Below are positions 16,327-27,442 of a stretch of DNA of 64,000 nucleotides, in pieces. Source of the DNA: Actinomadura craniellae (GTDB lineage: Bacteria > Actinomycetota > Actinomycetes > Streptosporangiales > Streptosporangiaceae); NCBI RefSeq assembly GCF_003289645.1, contig NZ_QLYX01000004.1, positions 473,561-537,560 of the forward strand, written 5' to 3'. Position 1 is the first letter of the stretch. Every line of letters begins with the position of its first letter. Made by a program: the position numbers and the translations under genes. The notes under the pieces were generated by a model. It searched no databases. It saw nothing but the letters and a program-made list of their open reading frames with translations, and was not told where the DNA came from.

Positions 16327-18366
16327 CTACGCGTCTCTGATGGCGGGGAAGGTGCTCGTCACGTCCTCGGACTGGGCCGGGACGGGGTCGGGGAGGATCT
16401 GGCGGATGCGGTCCTGGATCTCGCGGCTGATGTCGGTCTGGGAGCGGCTCGCGTCCACCACCAGGTAGCGGTCGGGTTCGGCCGCCGCGAGGGTGCGGAA
16501 GCCGCGCCGTACCCGGTCGTGGAAGTCGCGCGGCTCGGACTCCATCCGGTCGGCGGGGTAGGCGAACCGGTCGAACCCGGCCTCCGGCGGGATGTCCAGC
16601 AGGATCGTCAGGTCGGGCACGAGGTTCGCGGTGGCCCACTCGTTCACCTTGGCGATCTCCTCGACGGGCAGTTGCCGCCCGTATCCCTGGTAGGCCAGTG
16701 AGGAGTCGATGTAGCGGTCGGTGACCACGATCGCGCCGCGTTCCAGGGCGGGCCGGATCACGTTGGCGACGTGGTCGGCGCGGTCCGCCGCGTACAGCAT
16801 GGTCTCGGCGCGGGCGGACAGGCCGGCGCTCTCCCGGTCGAGGAGGATCGCGCGCAGCCGCATCCCGACCTTGGTGGCCCCGGGTTCGTTGGTGGACACC
16901 ACGTCGAAGCCCTGGTCGCGCAGCCAGATCGCGGCCAGCCGGGCCTGGGTGGTCTTGCCGGCGCCCTCGCCGCCCTCGAAGGCCAGGAACAGGCCGGGGG
17001 AGCGGGGCCGCGCCGGCGGTTCGGGCTCGTAGGGCACCCCTGTCAGCGCTCCCATCAGGTCGCGGCTCAGGGGGACGCCACGGCGGTCGTCCATCTGCCG
17101 GTATGCGATCACGCCGGTGATCAGGGCCACCAGTGCGGCGGCCAGCAGCACCACGTTGATGCCGTCGAACCGGTACGACACCTCGCCGAGATCGAACTCG
17201 TGCGCGCCGATCACCCCGGCCGCCAGCGGCGTCACCGCCAGCACCACCAGCAACACTATCCGGACGAGCGACTGGAGGAAGGCGAAGGTCCGGCCGCGGA
17301 CCTCGTCCTCGACCTCGCTGCCGACCAGGGTGTAGCCGGTGACCCAGGCGATGCCGGCGCCGGCGCCGAGGAAGGTGGTGAGGACGACCACGACGGGCAG
17401 GTTGGTGATCACCGCGATCAGGACCAGCGCGAACGCCGCGCCGATGATCGACAGGCCGAACAGCCGGCTGCGGCTGAACCCGCGCAGCATCCGCGGGCCG
17501 AGGAAGATGCCGACGGCCATGCCGAGGAAGACCGCGCCGAAGACCGCCCCGTAGGCGGCGTCGCCGCCGCGTAGCGCCTCGACGTACATCCGGGCCACGC
17601 CGATCACGGCGCCGCCCGCGGCGAACGCGCCGATCATGCCGATGACCAGGCCGCGGACCAGCCGGGTGCGGCCGACGAACCGCCAGCCCTCGGTGATCTG
17701 CCGGAACACCGACGGCACCGAGACGTGCTGCCGGTCGTGCCTGGGGATCTCCTTCAGCGTGTAGATCGTGATCGCTGAGATCAGGAAGGTCACCGCGTTG
17801 AAGTACAGCGCCAGGTCGGCCCGGTGGTCCTGCGCCAGCAGCGCGTTGGAGATCAGCGCCAGCACCGAGAACAGCCCGGCCGCGACCGGCGCGGACCCGT
17901 AGGTGCTGAGCAGGCTGAGCTGGTTGGCCCGCTCCAGCCGCTCCCGGGGCACCAGGTTGGGCACCGTGGCGTCCTTGGCCGGCAGCCAGAACAGGGTGAC
18001 GCACTCGACCAGGAACGTCGCCACGAACAGCCATGGCAGCGTGCCCACCAGCGGGATGGACACGAACAGCCCGAACCGCACCAGGTCGACGATCACCATG
18101 GTCAGCCGCCGGTCGAACCGGTCGGCCACCGCTCCCGCCAGCGGCCCGAGGAGCACCGCGGGCAGCATCTTGACGATGAGGACGCCGCCGACCGCGTAGG
18201 ACTGCGCCTGGAAGCCGGAGCCCATGGTGATCGAGCTGGCCAGCGCGGTGAGCGCGAGGATGCTCAGCCAGTCGCCCAGGCTGGACAGCGAGAGAGCGAT
18301 CCACAGTCGCCTGAACGGTTTGATCGACAGCACACCAGGCGGTTCCGCCGTGCCCGTTCTCGTCAT
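16327..18366 (-). CDS. tmk: Bifunctional MFS transporter / thymidylate kinase
   Basis: The 679-residue product joins two proteins. Residues about 1-430 are a polytopic MFS-type permease of about 12 helices (start FRRLWIALSLSSLGDWLSI, loop GPLAGAVADRFDRR). Residues about 460-665 are dTMP kinase: P-loop AFEGGEGAGKTTQARLAA, DRYIDSSLAYQGYGRQ and LLDIPPEAGFDR with a DR.E lid region. The kinase makes dTDP for DNA synthesis. The fusion is known as an annotated type in Streptosporangiales; why the kinase is tied to a permease is unknown. The frame is continuous. Confidence 0.92.
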   Translation of the reverse strand: MTRTGTAEPPGVLSIKPFRRLWIALSLSSLGDWLSILALTALASSITMGSGFQAQSYAVGGVLIVKMLPAVLLGPLAGAVADRFDRRLTMVIVDLVRFGLFVSIPLVGTLPWLFVATFLVECVTLFWLPAKDATVPNLVPRERLERANQLSLLSTYGSAPVAAGLFSVLALISNALLAQDHRADLALYFNAVTFLISAITIYTLKEIPRHDRQHVSVPSVFRQITEGWRFVGRTRLVRGLVIGMIGAFAAGGAVIGVARMYVEALRGGDAAYGAVFGAVFLGMAVGIFLGPRMLRGFSRSRLFGLSIIGAAFALVLIAVITNLPVVVVLTTFLGAGAGIAWVTGYTLVGSEVEDEVRGRTFAFLQSLVRIVLLVVLAVTPLAAGVIGAHEFDLGEVSYRFDGINVVLLAAALVALITGVIAYRQMDDRRGVPLSRDLMGALTGVPYEPEPPARPRSPGLFLAFEGGEGAGKTTQARLAAIWLRDQGFDVVSTNEPGATKVGMRLRAILLDRESAGLSARAETMLYAADRADHVANVIRPALERGAIVVTDRYIDSSLAYQGYGRQLPVEEIAKVNEWATANLVPDLTILLDIPPEAGFDRFAYPADRMESEPRDFHDRVRRGFRTLAAAEPDRYLVVDASRSQTDISREIQDRIRQILPDPVPAQSEDVTSTFPAIRDA

Positions 18367-18414
18367 GTTGGTCAGAGTATCGGCGCTGGTGTCCTCACAG
18401 AGCGGAGTTCCCCA

Positions 18415-21063
<2,649 letters not shown>

Positions 21064-21270
21064 GGTCGCTCCAACCTCGCTGTCTCTACTCGCTCACATG
21101 ACCCGTCAGGGCGCGCTGCGCGCCGTCGTACTCCAAGCTTTTAGGACGCCGTTCTCGTGCCCCGTGTTCCCGAACCCCCGACAGGATGACACGTCCCCGC
21201 GGTTCTCGTGGACGACGGGCATACAGCTAGGTCTCCCCCTGCCGCGTTAACCAGGACATAATGGCTTGTA

Positions 21271-21456
21271 ATGGCGGAGTACACCTACATGGTTCTGCGG
21301 CTCCCCCGCGGCACGACCCGGGACGTCGCCCGACAGGTCATGACCGAGCATGCCGAGTACGGCGGCTGGGAACTACACCGGCTGCGTCTCTTCCCCGACG
21401 GTAGCCGGAGAATCCAGCTGCGCAAGAGGATCATCAGGCAGCGGCGCACCTTCTGA
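21271..21456 (+). CDS. DUF5703 family protein
   Basis: The 61-residue basic protein has the full pattern of this small actinobacterial family: MAEYTYMVLRLPRGTTRD at the start, HAEYGGWELHRLRLFPDGSRR in the centre and a basic end LRKRIIRQRRTF. The function is unknown. It diverges from topA with about 200 bases between, which hold no other gene. Confidence 0.85.
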   Translation: MAEYTYMVLRLPRGTTRDVARQVMTEHAEYGGWELHRLRLFPDGSRRIQLRKRIIRQRRTF

Positions 21457-21585
21457 GCCGGATGGTAGCAGCGGCCCGGCACCCGTCGATCCGCCGCGCC
21501 CGGCGCCCGGGACGGCCCGAGAGCCGCGCACGCAGGCCGTCCGGGCGCTGGAGGACGCCGGGTCGCCGTTCCCGGAACGACCGTT

Positions 21586-22896
21586 TCAGGCCAGGTCGAG
21601 GAAGCGGTCGAGCACCCGCGCGCCGAAGCGGAGGCCGTCCACCGGGACCCGCTCGTCCACGCCATGGAACATGCCGGAGAAGTCCAGGTCCGCGGGCAAC
21701 CGCAGCGGCGCGAAGCCGTAGCAGCGCATGCCCAGCCGGGCGAACGCCTTGGCGTCCGTGCCGCCCGACAGGCAGTACGGCACCGGCAGCGCGCCCGGGT
21801 CCTCGGCGGCCAGGGACTGCTCCATGGCGTCCACCAGCGCGCCCTCGTAGTCGTACTCGATCGCGTCGTCGTGGTGGACGAAGTCGCGGGTGACATCCGG
21901 GCCGAGCAGTTCGTCGACGGTCGCCAGGAACTCCTCCCCGTAGCCCGGCAGGAACCTGCCGTCGACCTGCGCGGTGGCCTCCTGCGGGATCACGTTGGTC
22001 TTGTAGCCGGCGTCCAGCCGGGTGGGGTTGAGGGTGTTGCGCAGGGTGGCGCCGATCATGCGGGCGAGCGGGCCCAGCTCCGTCAGGCACCGCTCCGGGT
22101 CGTCCGGGTCGAACTCGACGCCGTACGCCTCGCAGGCCCGCTCCAGGAAGGCGCGCACGGTCTTGGTCAGCCGGATCGGGAACTCGTGCCGGCCCAGCCG
22201 GGCAACGGCCTCCGCCAGCGCCGTGACCGCGTTGTCCGGGTGCACCATGGAGCCGTGGCCGGCGGTGCCGCTCGCGGTCAGGTTCATCCAGGCGATGCCC
22301 TTCTCCGCGGTCTCGATCAGGTACAGCCGCCGGTCGCCCGGGACGGTCAGACTGAAGCCGCCCACCTCACCGACCGCCTCGGTGCAGCCCTCGAACAGCT
22401 CGGGGTGCTCGGCGACCAGCCACTGCGCGCCCCAGTAACCACCGGCCTCCTCATCCGCGAGGAAGGCCAGGACGACGTCCCGCGGCGGCCGGCGCCCCTC
22501 CCGCAGCCGCTGGCGGACGACCGCGAGGATCATCGCGTCCATGTCCTTCATGTCGACGGCACCGCGCCCCCACACACAACCGTCGGCGATCTCGCCGCCG
22601 AACGGGTCGTGCGCCCAGTCGGCGGCCCGGGCCGGGACGACGTCGAGGTGGCCGTGCAGCAGGAGGGCGTCCCGGCTCCGGTCCTCACCCTCGATCCGGG
22701 CGACCAGGCTGGTGCGGCCGGGGTGGGACTCGAAGAGCCGCGCCTCCAGGCCGACTTCGGCCAACTGCTCGGCGACGTACTCGGCCGCCACCCGCTCGCC
22801 CGGTCCCGAATGATCTCCAGGGTTGCTCGTATCGATGCGGATGAGCTCCTGGCAGAGCCGTACGACCTCGTCCTCTGCCGTGATCCGGTCGGCCAT
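21586..22896 (-). CDS. M20/M25/M40 family metallopeptidase
   Basis: The 436-residue product starts at MADRITAEDE behind AAGGGTGATCACC. Di-zinc site residues are visible: HGHLDVVP (His, catalytic Asp), GRGAVDMKDMDA, ADEEAGG (general base Glu plus Glu) and FHGVDERVP near the C-terminus; the dimerisation domain lies between. Such enzymes cleave dipeptides or N-acyl amino acids in the cytoplasm. It is a host gene, the last before the integrated element. Confidence 0.9.
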   Translation of the reverse strand: MADRITAEDEVVRLCQELIRIDTSNPGDHSGPGERVAAEYVAEQLAEVGLEARLFESHPGRTSLVARIEGEDRSRDALLLHGHLDVVPARAADWAHDPFGGEIADGCVWGRGAVDMKDMDAMILAVVRQRLREGRRPPRDVVLAFLADEEAGGYWGAQWLVAEHPELFEGCTEAVGEVGGFSLTVPGDRRLYLIETAEKGIAWMNLTASGTAGHGSMVHPDNAVTALAEAVARLGRHEFPIRLTKTVRAFLERACEAYGVEFDPDDPERCLTELGPLARMIGATLRNTLNPTRLDAGYKTNVIPQEATAQVDGRFLPGYGEEFLATVDELLGPDVTRDFVHHDDAIEYDYEGALVDAMEQSLAAEDPGALPVPYCLSGGTDAKAFARLGMRCYGFAPLRLPADLDFSGMFHGVDERVPVDGLRFGARVLDRFLDLA

Positions 22897-23028
22897 GGTG
22901 ATCACCCTTGCTCCCGGGGCGGCCTCGCCCGCCCGTACCTGCACCATCGTGCCGTGCGATCGACTTCGCCGCGAGTCGGCAGCTTTGGTATGGTGGGGCC
23001 GCCGCAGCGCGCTGAAGCGCGCACGCAA

Positions 23029-23113
23029 GTCCGGGTGGCGGAATAGGCAGACGCGCTAGCTTGAGGTGCTAGTGCCCGTTAAGGGCATGGGGGTTCAAGT
23101 CCCCCCTCGGACA
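23029..23113 (+). tRNA. tRNA-Leu (anticodon GAG)
   Basis: This is an 85-nt class II tRNA. The acceptor GTCCGGG pairs with CTCGGAC (one G-T pair), the anticodon loop CTTGAGG reads GAG, a long variable arm TGCCCGTTAAGGGCA follows, and the T-arm contains GGTTCAAGTCCCCC. A TATGGT box about 35 bases upstream fits a -10 element. The 3' part overlaps the integrase gene on the other strand, and the tRNA is intact. Confidence 0.95.
23079..23113. other. Probable attL core inside tRNA-Leu
   Basis: The integrase gene and the tRNA gene overlap here by 35 bases on opposite strands. The overlap covers half the variable arm, the T-arm and the acceptor. An element that carries its own copy of the tRNA 3' end keeps both the tRNA and the integrase C-terminus intact after integration, which is the arrangement seen. 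The exact crossover dinucleotide cannot be read without the empty site. Confidence 0.5.
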
Positions 23114-24752
23114 CAAACCATTTGCACATGTGGGGGTCGGGGATCACCCGGGCCTCCACTAGTTGTTTTTGCGGGTAGTAGGTCATTTTCAGGCCGATTT
23201 GCCGGTACAGGTCGGCCTTGTCGTCGGGATCGGCTCCGGCGATCGCTGCCGTGAGGTCGCCGATCTGGTGCAGCAGGTCGGCGATGTCCTGGTGGGACGG
23301 TTGTTGGCCGCGTGGGGCGGCGGTGCGCAGGTTGTCTTCGATTTGGGCGCGTTTTTGCTTGATGTCGTTGATCCAGGTGGTGACTTCCTTTGGGTCGGCT
23401 CCGGCGTCGAGGGCGGCCCGGTACTGGTTGAGTTTGTGGTCGCACTGGGTGAGTTGCTTGCGCAGGTCGGCCGTGGCGGTGTCCGCGAAGGCCGGTGCTT
23501 GGGCGGCCAACGCTTGGAGGGTCGCGTCGATGCGGCCGGGGCCGAAGGCCGTCAGTAGCCAGGCGTCGATGTCCTGGATGATCTCGGCTTCGCGTAGGTA
23601 GACGACCTTGGGGTGGTCGATCTTGTTGGCGAGGGCGTACTCCTCGGGGAACCGGCACCGGTAGTAGGCCTGCCGGTTGTTCCAGTTCCCTTGCATCTTG
23701 CGTTCGCAGTAGCCGCAGTACAGGCAGCCTCGGAAGGCGTACGGGCGGCGGGTGCGATGCGGTTTGTGGGCGGCCGGGCCTCGTCCGCGAGAGGCCAGGG
23801 TCTGTTGCGTGCGTTCGAAGTCCTCGGTGCTCACCAGCCCGTCGTGGACCTTGTCTTCGGACCAGATCCACGAGTCGCGGTCGTTCCAGCGCATCTTGGT
23901 CGTGTGGCCGAGGGCGACGTCGTTGACGTCCAGCAGGACCTCGTCCTTGCGCTGTTTGTTCCACACCTGGTGGCCGGTATAGCGCGGGTTGGTGATGATG
24001 ACCCGCACGGCGCTCTTGGACCAGGCGATCTGGCAGCGGTGCCGGTTACGGGTGGGGTCGCTGGCCGATGGGGAGGGGATGCCTTGGCGGGTGAGGTCTT
24101 CGGCGATGTCGAACAGGCCCCGGCCGCCGATGAACTGGGCGAAGATCCACTGGACTACCAGCGAGTGGACCGGGTGGGCGACCAGACGGCGCAGGCGTTT
24201 ACCGTCGGCGGCCTTGGCGGGGTTGGGGTGCGGTCCGACGTCTTGCAGTTCGTATCCGTAGGGCGGCCGACCGCCGAGGTAGCGGCCTTCGGTCGCGGTG
24301 ATGGCGCTCATAGCGGCACGGACCCGGATCTTGACCCGGTTACGTTCTCCCTTGGAGAGGCCGCCGAACACGCCCATGATCATGTCGTGGGCCTCGTTGG
24401 CCGGATCGATCGGCCCGCCGACCTCGGGCACCCACAGCGGTACGGCGAAATGTTCGAACAGCGGGAACGTCAGGGAGTACTGGTTGCCGTAGAAGGCCCG
24501 GTGCGGCTCCCCGATCACCACCGCGTCGAAGTCCCGGCCCGGGTTCTTGAGCTCCTCGATCAACGCCGAGGCATATGGCCGGCGCGCCCAGGGAATCGAC
24601 CGTGACTTGTCGACGTCGAAGAACTCGGCCACAATCTCGCCGCCGCGCGACTCGATCAGCGCTCGGGCCCGCCGAAGCTGCCATGACCGGGAAGCCTCCG
24701 GGTCCTGGTTGTCCTCGGTGGACACCCGCCCGTAGAAGGCGAAACGCGTCAT
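23079..24752 (-). CDS. int: Large serine recombinase (integrase)
   Basis: The 557-residue product starts at MTRFAFYGRVSTED behind GGGGAGG. Ser 11 in GRVSTEDNQ is the nucleophile, and the resolvase domain covers about 1-150. The recombinase domain follows (GGRPPYGYEL, TNPRYTGHQVWNKQ), then a zinc ribbon (GCLYCGYCERKMQGN, YYRCRFP) and a coiled-coil segment (about 430-520). The last ten residues, SEGGLEPPCP, are encoded by the antisense of tRNA-Leu. It integrates and excises the element. It is last in an operon whose genes overlap by a few bases each. Confidence 0.93.
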   Translation of the reverse strand: MTRFAFYGRVSTEDNQDPEASRSWQLRRARALIESRGGEIVAEFFDVDKSRSIPWARRPYASALIEELKNPGRDFDAVVIGEPHRAFYGNQYSLTFPLFEHFAVPLWVPEVGGPIDPANEAHDMIMGVFGGLSKGERNRVKIRVRAAMSAITATEGRYLGGRPPYGYELQDVGPHPNPAKAADGKRLRRLVAHPVHSLVVQWIFAQFIGGRGLFDIAEDLTRQGIPSPSASDPTRNRHRCQIAWSKSAVRVIITNPRYTGHQVWNKQRKDEVLLDVNDVALGHTTKMRWNDRDSWIWSEDKVHDGLVSTEDFERTQQTLASRGRGPAAHKPHRTRRPYAFRGCLYCGYCERKMQGNWNNRQAYYRCRFPEEYALANKIDHPKVVYLREAEIIQDIDAWLLTAFGPGRIDATLQALAAQAPAFADTATADLRKQLTQCDHKLNQYRAALDAGADPKEVTTWINDIKQKRAQIEDNLRTAAPRGQQPSHQDIADLLHQIGDLTAAIAGADPDDKADLYRQIGLKMTYYPQKQLVEARVIPDPHMCKWFVSEGGLEPPCP

Positions 24753-24901
24753 CGCCGCCCTCCCCGCTGCCAGTGGTCGTCCCCGGCGATCGTCTGCGGC
24801 TGAGGGCCTGAACCTCGCAACCAGGAGCCGGTCGATGCCGGGTACTTCAGCCCCGGATCCCATGTGACCCGGTCATGGAAGAGAGCCTTGAAATCGCTCA
24901 C
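24749..24901 (-). CDS. Small protein coupled to the integrase
   Basis: A 50-residue frame starts at GTG 24901 behind AGAAGGG and ends in the ATGA that starts the integrase. It opens SDFKALFHDRVTWDP and ends basic (HWQRGGRR). The tight fit at both ends argues that it is real. It could be a recombination directionality factor or a partner of the integrase, judged only by place and size. Confidence 0.55.
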   Translation of the reverse strand: MSDFKALFHDRVTWDPGLKYPASTGSWLRGSGPQPQTIAGDDHWQRGGRR

Positions 24902-25083
24902 TTCGTGATCCCTTCTGTTGTCTGGTCGATGGCCTTGGCAGGGCCGGCGGCTGCTTTGAGCAGGATGGTCAGCAGCGCTCTGGCCACACCGGGAGTGAGC
25001 AGGGGCGGCTCCTCCGGTACGACCAGGCGCAGCTTCCTGCGCCTTGCGATCACCTCTGGCTCCGAGGTGGGACGGCACCCCAC
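24898..25083 (-). CDS. Small basic protein of the integration operon
   Basis: The 61-residue product has GTG as start and its stop codon overlaps the next gene's start (GTGA). The sequence has a basic patch (ARRRKLRLVVPEEPP) followed by an amphipathic helix (VARALLTILLKAAAG). The start inside the upstream gene and the overlap at the end suggest translational coupling. It may bind DNA or the integrase. No family is recognised. Confidence 0.5.
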   Translation of the reverse strand: MGCRPTSEPEVIARRRKLRLVVPEEPPLLTPGVARALLTILLKAAAGPAKAIDQTTEGITK

Positions 25084-25439
25084 CGCCGCCGGTCATCCGG
25101 CCGGACGTGTTGTGCGGCCGGGTACCAACGGTCGCCATATGCACGCTCGACTCGGGCTGTCCAGTCAAGGCCACGGCCCTCACCGAACCGGGCCTCTACA
25201 GCTCCGATGAGCACACTGACGCCTCGCCGGTGACCGCCTGGGCCGTCCAGGTGCCAGAACCTCGCGCATCGGTGGGGGCGCAGCCAGGCGGCATGGCGGG
25301 CTTCGCGGCGGCTGAAGTACCGGATGAGTCCGCATGCCGGGCAGGTGTCGAGTTGCAACCAGGCCAGCAGCTCGGCGACTCTGCCCGCGGTCGGCGAGCA
25401 GGGGGGCCAGGTCCGGCGGCCGGTGGGATGGTGGTTCAT
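25050..25439 (-). CDS. Hypothetical protein of the integration operon
   Basis: The 129-residue product starts at MNHHPTG behind GGGGAG, with its ATG overlapping the stop codon of the methyltransferase gene. It has a Cys pair (DTCPACGLIRYF) and is Trp/Arg-rich (HAAWLRPHRCARFWHLDG). The pattern suggests a small metal- or nucleic-acid-binding protein. It overlaps the next small gene by 34 bases. The family is unknown. Confidence 0.6.
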   Translation of the reverse strand: MNHHPTGRRTWPPCSPTAGRVAELLAWLQLDTCPACGLIRYFSRREARHAAWLRPHRCARFWHLDGPGGHRRGVSVLIGAVEARFGEGRGLDWTARVERAYGDRWYPAAQHVRPDDRRRWGAVPPRSQR

Positions 25440-26317
25440 CGCGGGCTCCCCGGCAGGTCGCACGCCCGGTGGAAGATCAGCAGATCTTCATGGGCGGTGG
25501 CGCAGGCGGGAACGCCCCTGTCGCGGGCGCGGCGGGCCTCGAGCTTCTGGAAGAACGAGGCCCGGTTGACCAGCCGCCCATCCCGCAGCCCGCACAGCAA
25601 AGCGACCAGCTGATCAACGAGCACCAGCCCGGATCTTTCGGCCGTCTGGACCACCTGGCCGGGCAGGTCGATCAGTTCGCCCTTCACCCGGATCGGGCGC
25701 ACCGTGACGGCGACGACGCCTCCCGGTACCAGCAGTTCGGCGCACCCGTCGAGGATCTGCCCGAAACCCTCCAGCAAGTCGGGCAGCCGCCGGTGGGCGA
25801 GATTGTCGCGGTCGGTGGAGTAGCGGTTGTTCTGCTTGGTCACACCGTCTTCACCGGAGTCACGGGTGGAGCACACGTGCCCATGGGTGGAGGACCCGTA
25901 CGGCGGAGAGGTGAGCACCAGCGCGATCCGGCCACGGACCTGCTCGGGCACCAGGCGGATGATGCGGCGGGAGTCCCCGCCGATGACCAGCCCGGACCCG
26001 GTAGCACCCTGACGATGGGCCAGGTGCAGGTTCGCGGCGGCCATCTGCGCCCAGCGCCGCTCGTACTCCACGCCGATGCCGTTGCGGCCCAGGTGGGCGG
26101 CCTCGACCAGGGTGGTGCCGATCCCGCACATCGGATCGAGCACGTACTCCCCGGTCCGGGTGTAGGTGGCGATCGTCCGTGCGGCGATGGCGGGCAGCAT
26201 CTTGCCCGGGTGCTTCATCGACTCCGGCAGATACCGGCCCCTGCGCTGCACCTGCGAGGGCTTCTGCCCCGTCGCCCACACCGATACCGGCACCTCGGCC
26301 GGCGTGATGGGGTTCAC
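25436..26317 (-). CDS. DNA methyltransferase (TSPPY type)
   Basis: The 293-residue product starts at GTG 26317, in the stop codon of the upstream gene. The SAM-binding motif I is LDPMCGIGTTLVEAAHLG and the catalytic motif IV is LVLTSPPYGS, which places it among beta-class N4-cytosine or N6-adenine methyltransferases. An acidic GVEYERRWAQMAAAN matches motif II. No restriction endonuclease is beside it, so it is probably an orphan that marks the element's DNA or evades host restriction. The target sequence is unknown. Confidence 0.85.
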   Translation of the reverse strand: MNPITPAEVPVSVWATGQKPSQVQRRGRYLPESMKHPGKMLPAIAARTIATYTRTGEYVLDPMCGIGTTLVEAAHLGRNGIGVEYERRWAQMAAANLHLAHRQGATGSGLVIGGDSRRIIRLVPEQVRGRIALVLTSPPYGSSTHGHVCSTRDSGEDGVTKQNNRYSTDRDNLAHRRLPDLLEGFGQILDGCAELLVPGGVVAVTVRPIRVKGELIDLPGQVVQTAERSGLVLVDQLVALLCGLRDGRLVNRASFFQKLEARRARDRGVPACATAHEDLLIFHRACDLPGSPR

Positions 26318-27207
26318 CGGCCACCGTCCCGGCCAGGACGTGCACCGGGTTTGGTGAACAGGCACACATCAGCGTGCACCCGGGCGGCCGGTGGGACCGC
26401 CCGGGAGCGGACATCGCGCAGCTGCCCCATCCCCTCCGGACCGGCCTGGACGACCAGCACGTCGCCTTCGACCGGTACCCGCAGGGCGATGACGTGCTGG
26501 ACGTAGCGGAACCCCAGGGCGCTGGCCCGCTGAACGATGCGGGGAGACGGGTTGACCAGACGGCCGTTCTCGTACCGCGCCGTCGTGATGACCGCCAGAT
26601 GCCCTCCGGGGCGCAGCACCCGCCACGAGGCGGCCAAGAACCCGGCCAGCCGCTCGTCGGTCAACATCCCCGCACTGACCTCGCACGCCGGGCACCGGCC
26701 GTTGGTGACGTCCTGGGCCGCCCGTCCGCCGATCTCGTACCGCGGTGGCTCGGCCACGACGAGGCTCACTTCCCCGAGCCGGTCGGACAGCCCACGGACC
26801 ATCTGGTCCGGGCGGCAGGGCCGCATCGCCAACCCAGTCAGCTTCTCCTTGGGCAGGGCCGCGCCCAAGCGGACGAGGATGTGCCGCACGAGGGGATGGC
26901 TGGGCACACAGGCGATCGCCTGCCGACCCAGTTCGGCAGCCGCACGCAAGGTCGCCTCACCGGTGGTGAACGCCTCAACGACCAAGTCCCCTTCGCCGGT
27001 ACAGGACGTGATCAGATGCCGGGCCAACTCCGCGCCCACGGCATGCCGGTGACGTGAGCAAACCCGGCTGCTCTTCTCCGGCCCACTCTCGTCGGCCGTG
27101 TCCGAGCACAGCCACACGGTCAGCGGCAGCAACCGCCGGACCTTCGCACCGGTACCAGGACCGCGACGACCCGGACCAGGAGCGTCCGGACAGGAAGGTG
27201 TGTTCAT
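26314..27207 (-). CDS. Methyltransferase-like paralogue with altered catalytic motif
   Basis: The 297-residue product is counted from MNTPSCPDAP; further upstream the frame is low-complexity. It follows the same plan as the next gene: GDLVVEAFTTGEATLRAAAELGRQ at motif I and VVAEPPRYEIGG where the other has TSPPYG, then GGHLAVITTARYENGRLV. The first motif residues and the TSPPY loop are changed, so catalysis may be lost. It could be a specificity or regulatory partner of the active enzyme. The genes overlap by 4 bases. Confidence 0.7.
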   Translation of the reverse strand: MNTPSCPDAPGPGRRGPGTGAKVRRLLPLTVWLCSDTADESGPEKSSRVCSRHRHAVGAELARHLITSCTGEGDLVVEAFTTGEATLRAAAELGRQAIACVPSHPLVRHILVRLGAALPKEKLTGLAMRPCRPDQMVRGLSDRLGEVSLVVAEPPRYEIGGRAAQDVTNGRCPACEVSAGMLTDERLAGFLAASWRVLRPGGHLAVITTARYENGRLVNPSPRIVQRASALGFRYVQHVIALRVPVEGDVLVVQAGPEGMGQLRDVRSRAVPPAARVHADVCLFTKPGARPGRDGGR

Positions 27208-27442
27208 CGACTGGGTGAACCCGAGACGGCCACCCGATCCCCATGCACCCGTAAAACACCGCTCGACCTCCAAGATCTGGAACGTGGGCGGGTGCAAAGA
27301 TTCAGTCGAACGCGGTAAGCAGCACGGTCCCGAGAATGTGGGCTTCCCCCCCGCGGCATGGGCGGGTTTGTTCAGCCGGCGGCTCTGGCACGAATCCGGT
27401 GGTGAAGACCGTGCAGGCCCGTACGGGCGGCTGATCTGAGGG

